DNA of 64,000 nucleotides from UMGS172 sp045636945. GTDB taxonomy: Bacteria > Bacillota > Clostridia > Oscillospirales > Acutalibacteraceae. The first letter of the stretch is position 1. The number at the start of each line of letters is the position of its first letter. Made by a program: the position numbers and the translations under genes. The stretch lies in contig JAZTYO010000035.1 of NCBI GenBank assembly GCA_045636945.1, positions 1-64,000 of the forward strand, written 5' to 3'. Shown here piece by piece: positions 24,204-32,607 of this stretch. The notes under the pieces were generated by a model. That model did not search any database and was not told where the DNA came from. It saw only the letters and a list, made by a program, of their open reading frames with translations.

Positions 24204-24926
24204 TTGGGTAAGACGGTGGTTTTGATATCATCAAAAGGTGGTAGCGGTAAGTCGACCGTAGCCGTCGGTCTTGCATCGGCTTTTTCAAACGAAGGCAAAA
24301 AGGTACTGCTTATTGATGCCGATGAGGGTGCAAGATGCCTTGATTCTATGCTTTCTACCGACAGTGAAACGGTGTTTGATATTCGTGACGTTTTGATGGA
24401 TAATGCCGATTACAAAGAGGCTATGGTAGCAGTTGAGTGTTTGAAAAACGTTTGGGTTATACCATCACCGTTATCTTCCGAGGCATTGGACCTTGAGGCT
24501 TTAGGACGGTTTGCCTTAAAGGTTCAGGACGAGTTTGATTATGTTATAATTGACACCAAGGGTCAGCTTCCTGCCGAACGGCTTAAGGGCTTGCCTAATA
24601 CGGCACAGTTTATCTCGGTTGTGACCACTGATAAAATTGCGGTACGTAACACGGGCAATCTTGTAACGGGTTTAAAGCCTAACGGAATCGTTCCAAGGCT
24701 TATTATCAACCGTTTTAAACCGAAGCTGAATGACGGAAGCTGTGTTAATATCGACAAAATTATTGATACTGCGTCGGCAAGGCTTTTGGGAATAGTCCCT
24801 GAGGATAAAAACATAGAGGCGGCAGGCGGTCCGATTTTAATTGGAACGGCGGCTGCGGCGATATTCAGAATTGCATCCAGGCTTGACGGAAAAGACTCTC
24901 CGCTTCCTGCAATAAAAAATATATAA
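24204..24926 (+). CDS. minD: MinD/ParA-family ATPase, probable septum-site protein
   Basis: 240 residues. Deviant Walker A SSKGGSGKSTVAVGLA, DADEGARCLD, and switch VIIDTKGQLPAE place it with MinD/ParA ATPases. Its position after mreBCD-mrdA is the classic place of minCD. No minC is present, and the C terminus (SRLDGKDSPLPAIKNI) does not look like the amphipathic membrane-targeting helix of MinD. It may therefore be a diverged MinD with another partner. The start is TTG 24204 after GGGGGTG. The next gene is mgsA, 19 bp downstream. Confidence 0.8.
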   Translation: MGKTVVLISSKGGSGKSTVAVGLASAFSNEGKKVLLIDADEGARCLDSMLSTDSETVFDIRDVLMDNADYKEAMVAVECLKNVWVIPSPLSSEALDLEALGRFALKVQDEFDYVIIDTKGQLPAERLKGLPNTAQFISVVTTDKIAVRNTGNLVTGLKPNGIVPRLIINRFKPKLNDGSCVNIDKIIDTASARLLGIVPEDKNIEAAGGPILIGTAAAAIFRIASRLDGKDSPLPAIKNI

Positions 24927-24945
24927 AGGTGAGGATGGTAAAAAA

Positions 24946-25344
24946 ATGAACATTGCGTTGATTGCACATGATGCCAAAAAGGAACTTATGGTTCAGTTTT
25001 GTATAGCTTATTGCGGTATTTTGAGCCGACATACCATTCTTGCCACCGGTACCACAGGTAAGCTTGTTTCGGAGGCAACCGGACTTGATATCGTAAGATT
25101 TTTAAGCGGTGACCAAGGCGGTGCACAGCAGATAGCATCCCGAATCGGTTGTGAGGAGATCGATATGGTACTGCTTTTCAGAGATGCAAGAAAAGGCGAG
25201 TCTGAGCCAGATGAAACCAATATTATGCGTCTTTGCGACGTTCATAATATCCCTATCGCAACCAATATTGCGACGGCAGAAATGCTCATCCACGGTCTTG
25301 AAAGAGGAGACCTCGACTGGAGAGACATTATCCACAACAGTTAA
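24946..25344 (+). CDS. mgsA: Methylglyoxal synthase homologue with altered active site
   Basis: 132 residues, aligned end to end with MgsA: NIALIAHDAKKELMVQFCIA, ATGTTGKLVSEATGL and IPIATNIATAEMLIHGLERG. MgsA converts dihydroxyacetone phosphate to methylglyoxal. Two active-site positions differ. The catalytic Asp (E. coli D71, in GGDQQ) is Ala here (GGAQQ, residue 60). The usual PHxPD loop reads SEPD, so the substrate-binding His (E. coli H98) appears to be Ser. His8 and the phosphate-binding TGTTG are kept. The protein may be inactive in methylglyoxal synthesis or have another role. Confidence 0.85.
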   Translation: MNIALIAHDAKKELMVQFCIAYCGILSRHTILATGTTGKLVSEATGLDIVRFLSGDQGGAQQIASRIGCEEIDMVLLFRDARKGESEPDETNIMRLCDVHNIPIATNIATAEMLIHGLERGDLDWRDIIHNS

Positions 25345-25352
25345 AATCAAAA

Positions 25353-25380
25353 AAATCCTTGCTCTTATGAGCGAGGATTT
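25353..25380 (+). terminator. Terminator after mgsA
   Basis: Arms AAATCCTTGCTC / GAGCGAGGATTT (one G-T pair), TTAT loop, followed by TGTGTG rather than a strong T run; preceded by an A run. It separates mgsA from hisS. Confidence 0.65.
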
Positions 25381-25413
25381 TGTGTGTAATAAAAAACTTT
25401 TTCGGAGGAAATT

Positions 25414-26757
25414 ATGGCAAAGTTTAATACATCTGTTAAGGGTACGGCTGACGTTTTACCCGCCGACAGTTATAAATGGCAGTTTGTTGAGAAAAAGATG
25501 CTCGAAACGGCAGGTCTTTTTGGTTTTCAAGAGATAAGAGTACCTGTTTTTGAGTATACCGAGGTATTTACCAAAAACGTTGGTGAAACTACCGATGTTG
25601 TTCAAAAGGAAATGTACACCTTTACCGACAAGGGTGACCGTTCGATTACCCTTCGTCCCGAGTTTACTGCAGGTGTTGTCCGTTCGGTTATTGAACACGG
25701 TCTTATCAACGGTGCATTGCCTGTTAAGGCTTGCTATATCGGTGGTTGCTACCGCTATGAAAAACCTCAGGCAGGTCGTATGAGAGAGTTCCATCAGTTC
25801 GGTGCCGAGATGTTCGGCGCAAAGGACCCTGCTGCCGACGCCGAGATGATTTTGCTTGCTAATTCGGTATTGACCAACCTTGGTATCAAGAACCTTTCGC
25901 TTGAGATTAATTCAATAGGTTGTCCTGAGTGCCGTGCTAAATACCATGCCGCATTGAAGGAGTATTTTGCTTCCCGTAAGGATGAGCTTTGTGAAACCTG
26001 TAAGGACCGACTTGACCGAAATCCTATGCGTATTTTAGATTGCAAATCGCCTGTCTGCAAGGAGATTGCCGACAAGGCACCTATTATGATAGATTACCTC
26101 TGCGACGAGTGTAACACACATTTTGATGGCGTTAAGAAGCATCTTAATGCAGTTGGATTAAATTTTACCGTTAATCCCAAGATTGTTCGCGGACTTGACT
26201 ACTACACCAAGACCGTTTTCGAGTTCATTTCGGGTGAAATCGGTGCACAGTCTACCGTTTGTGGCGGTGGCCGTTACGACGGCCTTGTAGGTCAGATGGG
26301 TGGTCCCGAAATGCCTTCCTTGGGCTTTGCAATGGGCATTGAGCGTTTGCTTATGGTTATGGCAAGTCAGGGCACCGAGTTCCCCGAGGTCAAGGTCCCC
26401 GATATTTATATCGCACCTATGGGTGAGGCTGCAAGTCTTAAAGCAACCAAGCTTTGTATGGATTTGAGAGATGAAGGCTTTACCGCTATAACCGACGTTG
26501 CAGGTCGTTCACTCAAGGCACAGATGAAATATGCTGATAAATTGGGTGCCCGTTTCAGTACCGTTATCGGCGATGACGAATTAGCCAACGACCGCTGTGT
26601 ACTTAAAAATATGCAGACCGGTGAACAGCAGGAGGTTACGCTGTCTGACGGTATTGTTTCGGCAATATACGACAGTCACATTGACGCTATGATTGAAAGT
26701 GTAACAGGCTCGGCGGATGAGCTTGAGGCAGTTTTAGGTCTTGCCAAAGAAAAATAA
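25414..26757 (+). CDS. hisS: Histidyl-tRNA synthetase
   Basis: 447 residues, class II synthetase. Motif 1 region is FQEIRVPVFEYTEVFTKNVG, motif 2 GGCYRYEKPQAGRMREFHQF, the histidine-specific loop RGLDYYTKTVFEF and motif 3 LGFAMGIERLL; a C-terminal anticodon domain follows. An insertion around residues 170-235 carries many cysteines (CPEC, CETC, CDEC), a zinc-finger-like insert seen in some Firmicute HisRS. GGAGG precedes ATG 25414. I see no T-box leader upstream, only the mgsA terminator. Confidence 0.97.
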   Translation: MAKFNTSVKGTADVLPADSYKWQFVEKKMLETAGLFGFQEIRVPVFEYTEVFTKNVGETTDVVQKEMYTFTDKGDRSITLRPEFTAGVVRSVIEHGLINGALPVKACYIGGCYRYEKPQAGRMREFHQFGAEMFGAKDPAADAEMILLANSVLTNLGIKNLSLEINSIGCPECRAKYHAALKEYFASRKDELCETCKDRLDRNPMRILDCKSPVCKEIADKAPIMIDYLCDECNTHFDGVKKHLNAVGLNFTVNPKIVRGLDYYTKTVFEFISGEIGAQSTVCGGGRYDGLVGQMGGPEMPSLGFAMGIERLLMVMASQGTEFPEVKVPDIYIAPMGEAASLKATKLCMDLRDEGFTAITDVAGRSLKAQMKYADKLGARFSTVIGDDELANDRCVLKNMQTGEQQEVTLSDGIVSAIYDSHIDAMIESVTGSADELEAVLGLAKEK

Positions 26758-26769
26758 TATATGAAATGG

Positions 26770-26800
26770 AAAAAGGACTTCACGTATGGAAGTCCTTTTT
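26770..26800. terminator. Bidirectional terminator between hisS and the AbrB gene
   Basis: Perfect 12-bp arms AAAAAGGACTTC / GAAGTCCTTTTT with a 7-nt loop. Confidence 0.92.
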
Positions 26801-26811
26801 GTTTATGTAGG

Positions 26812-27063
26812 TTACTTGGTTTCCTTGTTAAGTTTTTCTGCACATTTTTTGCAGACGTTTTTGCCCATATAGGATATTATATCTTCACTGCACTTACAGA
26901 AGATACAGCTTGGCTCGTACTTTTGAAGTATGATTTTATCATCCTCGACGTACAATTCAAGCAACCCGCCTGTCTTTTTAATTCCGAACAACTCTCGCAA
27001 TTCGGAGGGTAAAACAATACGACCGACGCTATCTACGTTTCTTACTATTCCTGTTGCTTTCAC
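26812..27063 (-). CDS. AbrB/SpoVT-family transcription regulator with C-terminal zinc-like knuckle
   Basis: 83 residues. The N-terminal swapped-hairpin DNA-binding domain (GIVRNVDSVGRIVLPSELRE, 5-24) is the AbrB transition-state regulator type. The C-terminal third holds C53-xx-C56-x-C58 and C71-xx-C74, likely a small metal-binding knuckle in place of the B. subtilis AbrB tail. Such proteins repress post-exponential genes. The start is GTG 27063 with GGGGG upstream. It is monocistronic, with a consensus promoter. Confidence 0.9.
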   Translation of the reverse strand: MKATGIVRNVDSVGRIVLPSELRELFGIKKTGGLLELYVEDDKIILQKYEPSCIFCKCSEDIISYMGKNVCKKCAEKLNKETK

Positions 27064-27092
27064 AATGACAACCCCCTTTATTCTACAAGGCT

Positions 27093-27121
27093 ATTATACA
27101 TTGCGAAGGTCGGGGTGTCAA
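27093..27121 (-). promoter_or_regulatory. Consensus sigma-A promoter of the AbrB-family gene
   Basis: Minus strand: perfect TTGACA (27121-27116), 17-bp spacer, perfect TATAAT (27098-27093). Unusually strong for a regulator gene, so repression, perhaps by the product itself, is likely. Confidence 0.85.
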
Positions 27122-27216
27122 CAAAATTCGACAAAAAATGTCAAATTATGTCATATAACTCTAATATATATAGAATTCGGTGTTGTACGATATATTTTAT
27201 ATATTAAGTTTAGATA

Positions 27217-27248
27217 AAAACACCGTGTGATTTATCACACGGTGTTTT
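27217..27248 (-). terminator. Terminator of gpmI
   Basis: Perfect 14-bp arms AAAACACCGTGTGA / TCACACGGTGTTTT with a TTTA loop, and T-rich sequence on the minus-strand side. Confidence 0.92.
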
Positions 27249-27270
27249 ACATTGACAATGCTGTTACTAT

Positions 27271-28785
27271 TTACTTTATAAGACTTTCGCCATCCATTTC
27301 AGAGGGCTTTTCGAGTCCAAGAACAGTGAGCATAGAAGGAACAATGTCTGCAAGACGACCGCCGTCCTTCAGTTCACAGGGGTAACCAACAACACAGAAT
27401 GGAACAGGATTGGTGGTGTGAGGAGTGAAGGGGTTTCCGTCCTCACCGACCATACAGTCGGCATTGCCGTGGTCAGCGGTGATAAATACAACGCCGTCCA
27501 TCTGACGGGTAGCCTCAACAACACGGCCTACACACTCGTCAACAGCCTCAACAGCCTTGACAGCAGCATCAAAAATACCGGTGTGACCAACCATATCGCA
27601 GTTTGCAAAGTTGAGAATAACTGCGTCATACTTGCCGGAAAGAATTTGCTCAACAACTGCGTCGCAAACCTCATAAGCACTCATTTCGGGCTTTAAATCG
27701 AAGGTAGGAACATCGGGGGACTGAATGAGGATTCTGTCCTCGCCCTCGAAGGTCTTTTCCTCACCGCCGTTGAAGAAGAAGGTTACGTGAGCGTATTTCT
27801 GAGTTTCAGCAATTCTCAACTGAGTCATCTTCTTACTTGCCATATACTCACCGAAGGTCATTCTCAACTCCTCGGGAGGGAAGGCAACGGTAACGTTGGG
27901 CATGGTTTCGTCGTACTGAGTCATACAAACGTAAGAAACAGGGAAGAAACCGTTTTTACGCTCGAATCCGTCAAAATCGGGGTCAACAAAGGTACGGGTG
28001 TACTGTCTTGCACGGTCGGGACGGAAGTTGAAGGAAACAATACTATCGTTAGCTTTGATGGTAGCACCGCCCTCAACAACTGTGGGAACGATGAACTCGT
28101 CGGTAACGTCCTTAGCATAAGACTCTTCCATAGCCTTTACGGGGTCAGCAGTCTTAATGCCCTCGCCGTAAACTATAGCGGCATATCCCTTTTCAACGCG
28201 GTCCCATGCAAAGTCACGGTCCATGATGTAGTATCTGCCCATAACTGATGCGATTTTACCAACGCCGATTTCAACCATTTTAGCCTGCAAATCCTTGATG
28301 AAGCCAACACCAGAGGTGGTGGAAACGTCACGTCCGTCCATAAAGCAATGAACGTATACTTTAGTCAAACCAAAGTTTTTGGCCATCTGCAAAAGACCGT
28401 AAAGGTGTTCAATATGGCTGTGAACACCGCCGTCAGACAAAAGGCCCATAAGGTGAAGTGCAGAATCGTTCTTCTTGCAGTTTTCCATTGCATCAATTAA
28501 AGGCTTGATGTCAAAGAACTTGCCGTCCTTGATGTCCTTGGAAATCTTAACAAGCATCTGATAAACAACACGGCCTGCACCGATGTTGGTGTGGCCAACC
28601 TCGGAGTTGCCCATCTGACCGTCGGGCAGACCAACGTCAAGACCCGAAGCACCAATGGTGGTAAAGGGGTTTTCTGCGAAAAGCTTGTCGAGGTTCGGAG
28701 TCTTTGCAGAGTAAATGGCGTTGCCTTCGTTTACCTCACGGATTCCGAAACCGTCCATAATACATAAAACAACAGGTTTTTTCAT
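27271..28785 (-). CDS. gpmI: 2,3-bisphosphoglycerate-independent phosphoglycerate mutase
   Basis: 504 residues, usual length. Alkaline-phosphatase-superfamily metal site: MDGFGIREVNEGNAI at the start, the catalytic Ser in GQMGNSEVGHTNIGAGR (about residue 62), then DGRD and VFITADHGNADCM. It interconverts 3- and 2-phosphoglycerate using two manganese ions, in the cytoplasm. It is the last gene of a pgk-tpiA-gpmI run, 27 bp after tpiA. Confidence 0.97.
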   Translation of the reverse strand: MKKPVVLCIMDGFGIREVNEGNAIYSAKTPNLDKLFAENPFTTIGASGLDVGLPDGQMGNSEVGHTNIGAGRVVYQMLVKISKDIKDGKFFDIKPLIDAMENCKKNDSALHLMGLLSDGGVHSHIEHLYGLLQMAKNFGLTKVYVHCFMDGRDVSTTSGVGFIKDLQAKMVEIGVGKIASVMGRYYIMDRDFAWDRVEKGYAAIVYGEGIKTADPVKAMEESYAKDVTDEFIVPTVVEGGATIKANDSIVSFNFRPDRARQYTRTFVDPDFDGFERKNGFFPVSYVCMTQYDETMPNVTVAFPPEELRMTFGEYMASKKMTQLRIAETQKYAHVTFFFNGGEEKTFEGEDRILIQSPDVPTFDLKPEMSAYEVCDAVVEQILSGKYDAVILNFANCDMVGHTGIFDAAVKAVEAVDECVGRVVEATRQMDGVVFITADHGNADCMVGEDGNPFTPHTTNPVPFCVVGYPCELKDGGRLADIVPSMLTVLGLEKPSEMDGESLIK

Positions 28786-28812
28786 TTTGAAATTCCTTTA
28801 TAGTCTAATAAA

Positions 28813-29580
28813 TTACTTGCTTGCAGCCTTAACAATGATAGAGAAGTCCTCAGCCTTCAAGGAAGCGCCACCGATAAGACCACCGTCAACGTTAACCTTT
28901 GCAACGAGTTCGTCAGCGTTCTTTGCGTTCATAGAACCGCCGTACTGAACGGTAACTGTCTCCGCAACGTCCTTGCCATACATTTCAGCAATAGCCTCAC
29001 GAACGAAGCCGTTGCCCTCGTCTGCCTGGTCAGCAGTAGCGGTAACACCGGTACCGATAGCCCAAACAGGCTCGTAAGCAATGATGATGTTATTAAGCTG
29101 TTCCTTGGAAACGTTGGTAAGAGCCATCTTGGTCTGGAACTTGAGAAGGGTCTCGGTATAGCCAAGCTCTCTCTGTTCAAGGGTTTCACCAACGCAAACG
29201 ATAGCGGTAAGACCTGCGTTTACAGCGGCAAGAGTACGAAGGTTAACGGTCTGATCGGTCTCGCCGAAGTACTGTCTACGCTCGCTATGACCGATAACAA
29301 CGTATTTAACACCGCTTTCAACAAGCATCTGTGCAGAGATTTCACCGGTGTAAGCACCGCTCTCCTTGAAGTGAACGTTCTCAGCACCGATTTCGATGTT
29401 CGAGCCTTCAGCTGCTGCAACTGCAGCGGGAATGTCGATAAAAGGTACGCAAAGTACAACCTTGCAATCAGCGCCTGCTACGAGGGGCTTCATCTCGTTA
29501 ATGAGAGCGGTAGTCTCTGCGGGGGTCTTGTTCATTTTCCAGTTACCTGCGATAACTGCGGCACGGGTAGCTTTGTTCAT
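28813..29580 (-). CDS. tpiA: Triose-phosphate isomerase
   Basis: 255 residues. IAGNWKMNKT (substrate Asn/Lys), VIGHSERRQYFGE (catalytic His) and AYEPVWAIGTG (catalytic Glu) are present, as is the phosphate-binding VQYGGSMNAKN and GLIGGASL. It interconverts dihydroxyacetone phosphate and glyceraldehyde-3-phosphate. The start is ATG 29580 behind GGAGG; the frame opens further upstream but has no ribosome site there. Confidence 0.98.
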   Translation of the reverse strand: MNKATRAAVIAGNWKMNKTPAETTALINEMKPLVAGADCKVVLCVPFIDIPAAVAAAEGSNIEIGAENVHFKESGAYTGEISAQMLVESGVKYVVIGHSERRQYFGETDQTVNLRTLAAVNAGLTAIVCVGETLEQRELGYTETLLKFQTKMALTNVSKEQLNNIIIAYEPVWAIGTGVTATADQADEGNGFVREAIAEMYGKDVAETVTVQYGGSMNAKNADELVAKVNVDGGLIGGASLKAEDFSIIVKAASK

Positions 29581-29625
29581 TTTAGTATCCTCCAAATTAT
29601 AAAAAATATTTAAGTCTTTACATAC

Positions 29626-29660
29626 AAACTGCGGCAAGGGGAGTACCCTAGCCGCGGTTT
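29626..29660 (-). promoter_or_regulatory. Stem-loop in the pgk-tpiA spacer
   Basis: A long imperfect hairpin: AAACTGCGGC-AAGGGG and CCCT-AGCCGCGGTTT around an AGTA loop. No T run follows on the minus strand, so it is more likely an RNA-processing or stability element that sets separate levels of pgk and tpiA than a full terminator. Confidence 0.55.
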
Positions 29661-29679
29661 GATAAATTTTAAGGTCTAA

Positions 29680-30891
29680 TTATTTGTCGTTAACAGCTGC
29701 GATACCGGGAAGCTCTTTACCCTCAAGAAACTCGAGAGAAGCACCGCCACCGGTAGAGATGTGGCTCATCTTGGGGCCAAAGCCGAGGGTGTTAACTGCT
29801 GCTGCAGAGTCGCCGCCGCCGATGATGGTGATAGCATCGGTATCTGCAAGGCTCTGAGCAACTGCGATAGTGCCCTTTGCCAAGGTGGGGTTCTCAAATA
29901 CGCCCATAGGTCCGTTCCAAACAACGGTCTTAGCACTCTTTACAGCCTCTGCATACAAAGCTGCAGTCTTGGTACCGATGTCAAGACCCATATGGTCTGC
30001 AGGAATCTTATCTGCGTCAACAACGGTAACCTCAACGGGACCGTCGATAGGATCGGGGAATACCTTACCAACGGTGCAGTCAATGGGGAGTAAGAGCTTT
30101 ACGCCATTAGCCTCTGCCTTAGCCATCATTTCCTTACAGTACTCGATCTTCTCTTCGTCAAGGAGAGAAGTACCTACGCAGTAACCCTTAGCTGCGAGGA
30201 AGGTGTAAGCCATACCGCCGCCAACGATAACGGTGTCAGCCTTGGTAAGAAGGTTCTCTATAACGGGAAGCTTGTCTGCAACCTTTGCACCGCCAAGGAT
30301 GGTAACGAAGGGACGCTCAGGGTTCTCAACAGCACCGCCAAGGAACTTGAGTTCCTTCTGCATAAGGTAGCCAACTGCTGCTTCTTCAACATACTCGGTA
30401 ACACCAACGGTAGAGCAGTGTGCTCTGTGGGCTGCACCGAAAGCATCATTTACATAGATTTCGCAAAGAGAAGCGAGTTCCTTGGAAAGAACTTCACCGT
30501 TCTTGGTTTCTTCAGCTCTGTAACGGGTGTTCTGGAGAAGAACAACGTCGCCGTCCTTCATAGCGGCAACTGCTGCCTTTGCATTCTCGCCAACAACACA
30601 GTCATCAGCGGCAAAAACAACCTCTTTGCCGAGATGCTCACTCAAACGCTTTGCAACGGGTGCAAGGCTGAGCTCGGGCTTGGGCTCACCCTTGGGCTTG
30701 CCAAGGTGAGAGCAGAGGATAACCTTACCGCCGTCGGCGATAAGCTTCTTAACGGTGGGGAGAGCTGCAACGATTCTGTTTTCGTCGGTGATAACGCCGT
30801 TCTTCAAAGGAACGTTGAAATCGCAACGAACGAGAACGCGCTTGCCTTTGACGTTAATGTCGTCAACTGTTTTCTTGTTTAATACTGACAT
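29680..30891 (-). CDS. pgk: Phosphoglycerate kinase
   Basis: 403 residues. N-terminal KRVLVRCDFNVPL, then CSHLGKPKGE, the hinge and nucleotide site GGAKVADKLPVI, and the ATP-binding GGGDSAAAVNTLG followed by HISTGGGASLEFLEGK. It makes ATP from 1,3-bisphosphoglycerate. It heads the minus-strand glycolytic run pgk-tpiA-gpmI; gap and eno are not in this window. Confidence 0.98.
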   Translation of the reverse strand: MSVLNKKTVDDINVKGKRVLVRCDFNVPLKNGVITDENRIVAALPTVKKLIADGGKVILCSHLGKPKGEPKPELSLAPVAKRLSEHLGKEVVFAADDCVVGENAKAAVAAMKDGDVVLLQNTRYRAEETKNGEVLSKELASLCEIYVNDAFGAAHRAHCSTVGVTEYVEEAAVGYLMQKELKFLGGAVENPERPFVTILGGAKVADKLPVIENLLTKADTVIVGGGMAYTFLAAKGYCVGTSLLDEEKIEYCKEMMAKAEANGVKLLLPIDCTVGKVFPDPIDGPVEVTVVDADKIPADHMGLDIGTKTAALYAEAVKSAKTVVWNGPMGVFENPTLAKGTIAVAQSLADTDAITIIGGGDSAAAVNTLGFGPKMSHISTGGGASLEFLEGKELPGIAAVNDK

Positions 30892-31025
30892 GAAAATTAC
30901 TTCCTTTCAGAATTATTGTCAAATTTTGAACAATCTTATTTTATAACATCTTTAAAGATTTTTCAAGATATTATTTAGATAATTTAGTGAAAATTTTAGT
31001 GCTGTATTTATTAAGATTAACCAAG

Positions 31026-31541
31026 TCAAGTTATTTCGTTGCTACTATCCCATTTGTAATTATGCAATTCGCCTTGGTTTTGAAGTTCGGGGTAGTTCCA
31101 TTGGCGCAAAACCTCATAAACTCCGACACATACGGTATTGGATAAATTAAGGCTTCGTGCTTCGCCTATCATAGGGAGTCTGACACATTCGTCGGGATGC
31201 TGTAACAGTAGTTCCTCGGGCAGACCCTTGGTTTCCTTGCCGAAAAACAGATAACAGTTATCTCTATACTCTACATCCGAATGGGTCTTTCGGCCTTTGG
31301 TGGTGAAAAAGGCAAACTGACCGTTATTTTTAGAGAAAAAATCGTCCAAATTTTCGTAATAGGTAATATCAAGTAGGTACCAATAATCAAGCCCCGCGCG
31401 TTTAAGCTTTTTGTCGTCAATCGAAAATCCCATGGGCTTTACGATGTGCAATCTTGCACCCGTTGCGGCACAGGTACGGGCAATGTTGCCCATATTCTGC
31501 GGGATTTCGGGCTCGACCAAAACAATATTAAGTGTTGACAT
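31026..31541 (-). CDS. trmL: tRNA (cytidine/uridine-34 2'-O)-methyltransferase, SPOUT family
   Basis: 171 residues. TrmL signature NIVLVEPEIPQNMGNIARTC at the N terminus, then LFFGKETKGLP, and the knotted SAM-binding end LPMIGEARSLNLSNTVCVGVYE. It methylates the ribose of the wobble base in tRNA-Leu isoacceptors. It starts 12 bp after the manA stop, so the two are probably one transcript. Confidence 0.95.
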   Translation of the reverse strand: MSTLNIVLVEPEIPQNMGNIARTCAATGARLHIVKPMGFSIDDKKLKRAGLDYWYLLDITYYENLDDFFSKNNGQFAFFTTKGRKTHSDVEYRDNCYLFFGKETKGLPEELLLQHPDECVRLPMIGEARSLNLSNTVCVGVYEVLRQWNYPELQNQGELHNYKWDSSNEIT

Positions 31542-31552
31542 AAATTAACCTC

Positions 31553-32485
31553 TTAAACTCTTGATTCAAGCAATTCTGCATTACCTGAAATGATAACACT
31601 GCCGAAATTAGCCGGTATAAACACACATTCTCCGGCCTTTATCTCAACATCACCTACGGCGCACTGACCCTCAACGCACAAAAGGGAGGAGAACGAGGTG
31701 CTGTCTACGTTGATTTCGATATTTCCGTTCAAGTTGTGCTTTTTGACCTTGAAATACTTGCAGTCGGCAAGAGTGGTTTCCAAATCGTCGGTTGCGTGCA
31801 AAACGGGGTATTTCGGCGGTGCTGTCACGGTGACTTCAAGAGCTTTTTCAGTGTGAAGCTGACGTGGTTTTCCGTCTGCACCGACACGTCCGTAATCGTA
31901 AACACGGTAGGTGGTGTTACTGTTTTGCTGAATTTCGGCAATCAGTAAACCTGCACCGATAGCGTGTACCGTACCCGATTCGATAAAGAAACAATCGCCC
32001 TTTTTAACCTCAACCTTGTTTAGTATATCGGTCAGAGTGTTATTTTTGATAGCGCTTTTAAACTGTTCCTTGGAGGTTTCTTCTTTAAAACCATAGTAAA
32101 GGTATGAACCTTCTTCACAATCGACAACGTACCACATTTCGGTTTTGCCGAATTCGTGTTCAACCTTCAAGGCATACTCATCATCGGGATGCACCTGAAT
32201 GGACAGATTCTGCTTGGCATCAATAAGCTTTATAAGAATAGGAAAGTCCTCGAATTCCTCTGCGTTAGTTCCGATTATCGAGGTTTCACTTTTTTCAATG
32301 GCCTCTCTCAAGGTAAGACCTTGAAATTTTCCGTTTTCAATAACCGAGTTGCCGTCCTTATGGCAGGAAAGCATCCAACCCTCAGCTATAATATCGAGGT
32401 CGCAGTCTAATCCGTAATCGTCACGCAGTCTTGTGCCTCCCCAAAGGTAATCCTTGAAAGCAGGCTTCAATTTCATAATATACAT
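31553..32485 (-). CDS. manA: Mannose-6-phosphate isomerase, class I
   Basis: 310 residues, Bacillus-type short class I enzyme. The cupin zinc site is visible in SIQVHPDDEYALKVEHEFGKTE (Gln, His, Glu) and SGTVHAIGAG (His). The N-terminal MKLKPAFKDYLWGGTRLRDD is characteristic. It interconverts mannose-6-phosphate and fructose-6-phosphate. Start chosen at ATG 32485, 8 nt after AGGAG; the frame extends upstream without a ribosome site. Confidence 0.95.
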   Translation of the reverse strand: MYIMKLKPAFKDYLWGGTRLRDDYGLDCDLDIIAEGWMLSCHKDGNSVIENGKFQGLTLREAIEKSETSIIGTNAEEFEDFPILIKLIDAKQNLSIQVHPDDEYALKVEHEFGKTEMWYVVDCEEGSYLYYGFKEETSKEQFKSAIKNNTLTDILNKVEVKKGDCFFIESGTVHAIGAGLLIAEIQQNSNTTYRVYDYGRVGADGKPRQLHTEKALEVTVTAPPKYPVLHATDDLETTLADCKYFKVKKHNLNGNIEINVDSTSFSSLLCVEGQCAVGDVEIKAGECVFIPANFGSVIISGNAELLESRV

Positions 32486-32607
32486 ACTATCAACTCCTGA
32501 AAAAACTTGACAAATAAGTGGTTTAAATGTACTATTAAATAAGTATATCATTTAATAGGTGATTTGGCAATATTTGATATAAAAAAAGTCTTAAAAGGTG
32601 AGTTATT

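Noticed and set aside
25345..25413. T-box leader before hisS
   Set aside because: The 69-bp gap only holds the mgsA terminator and a ribosome site; it is too short for a T-box and has no specifier loop.
32521..32607. An RNA gene between manA and the membrane protein gene
   Set aside because: A+T-rich divergent promoter region without stable pairing or tRNA-like elements.
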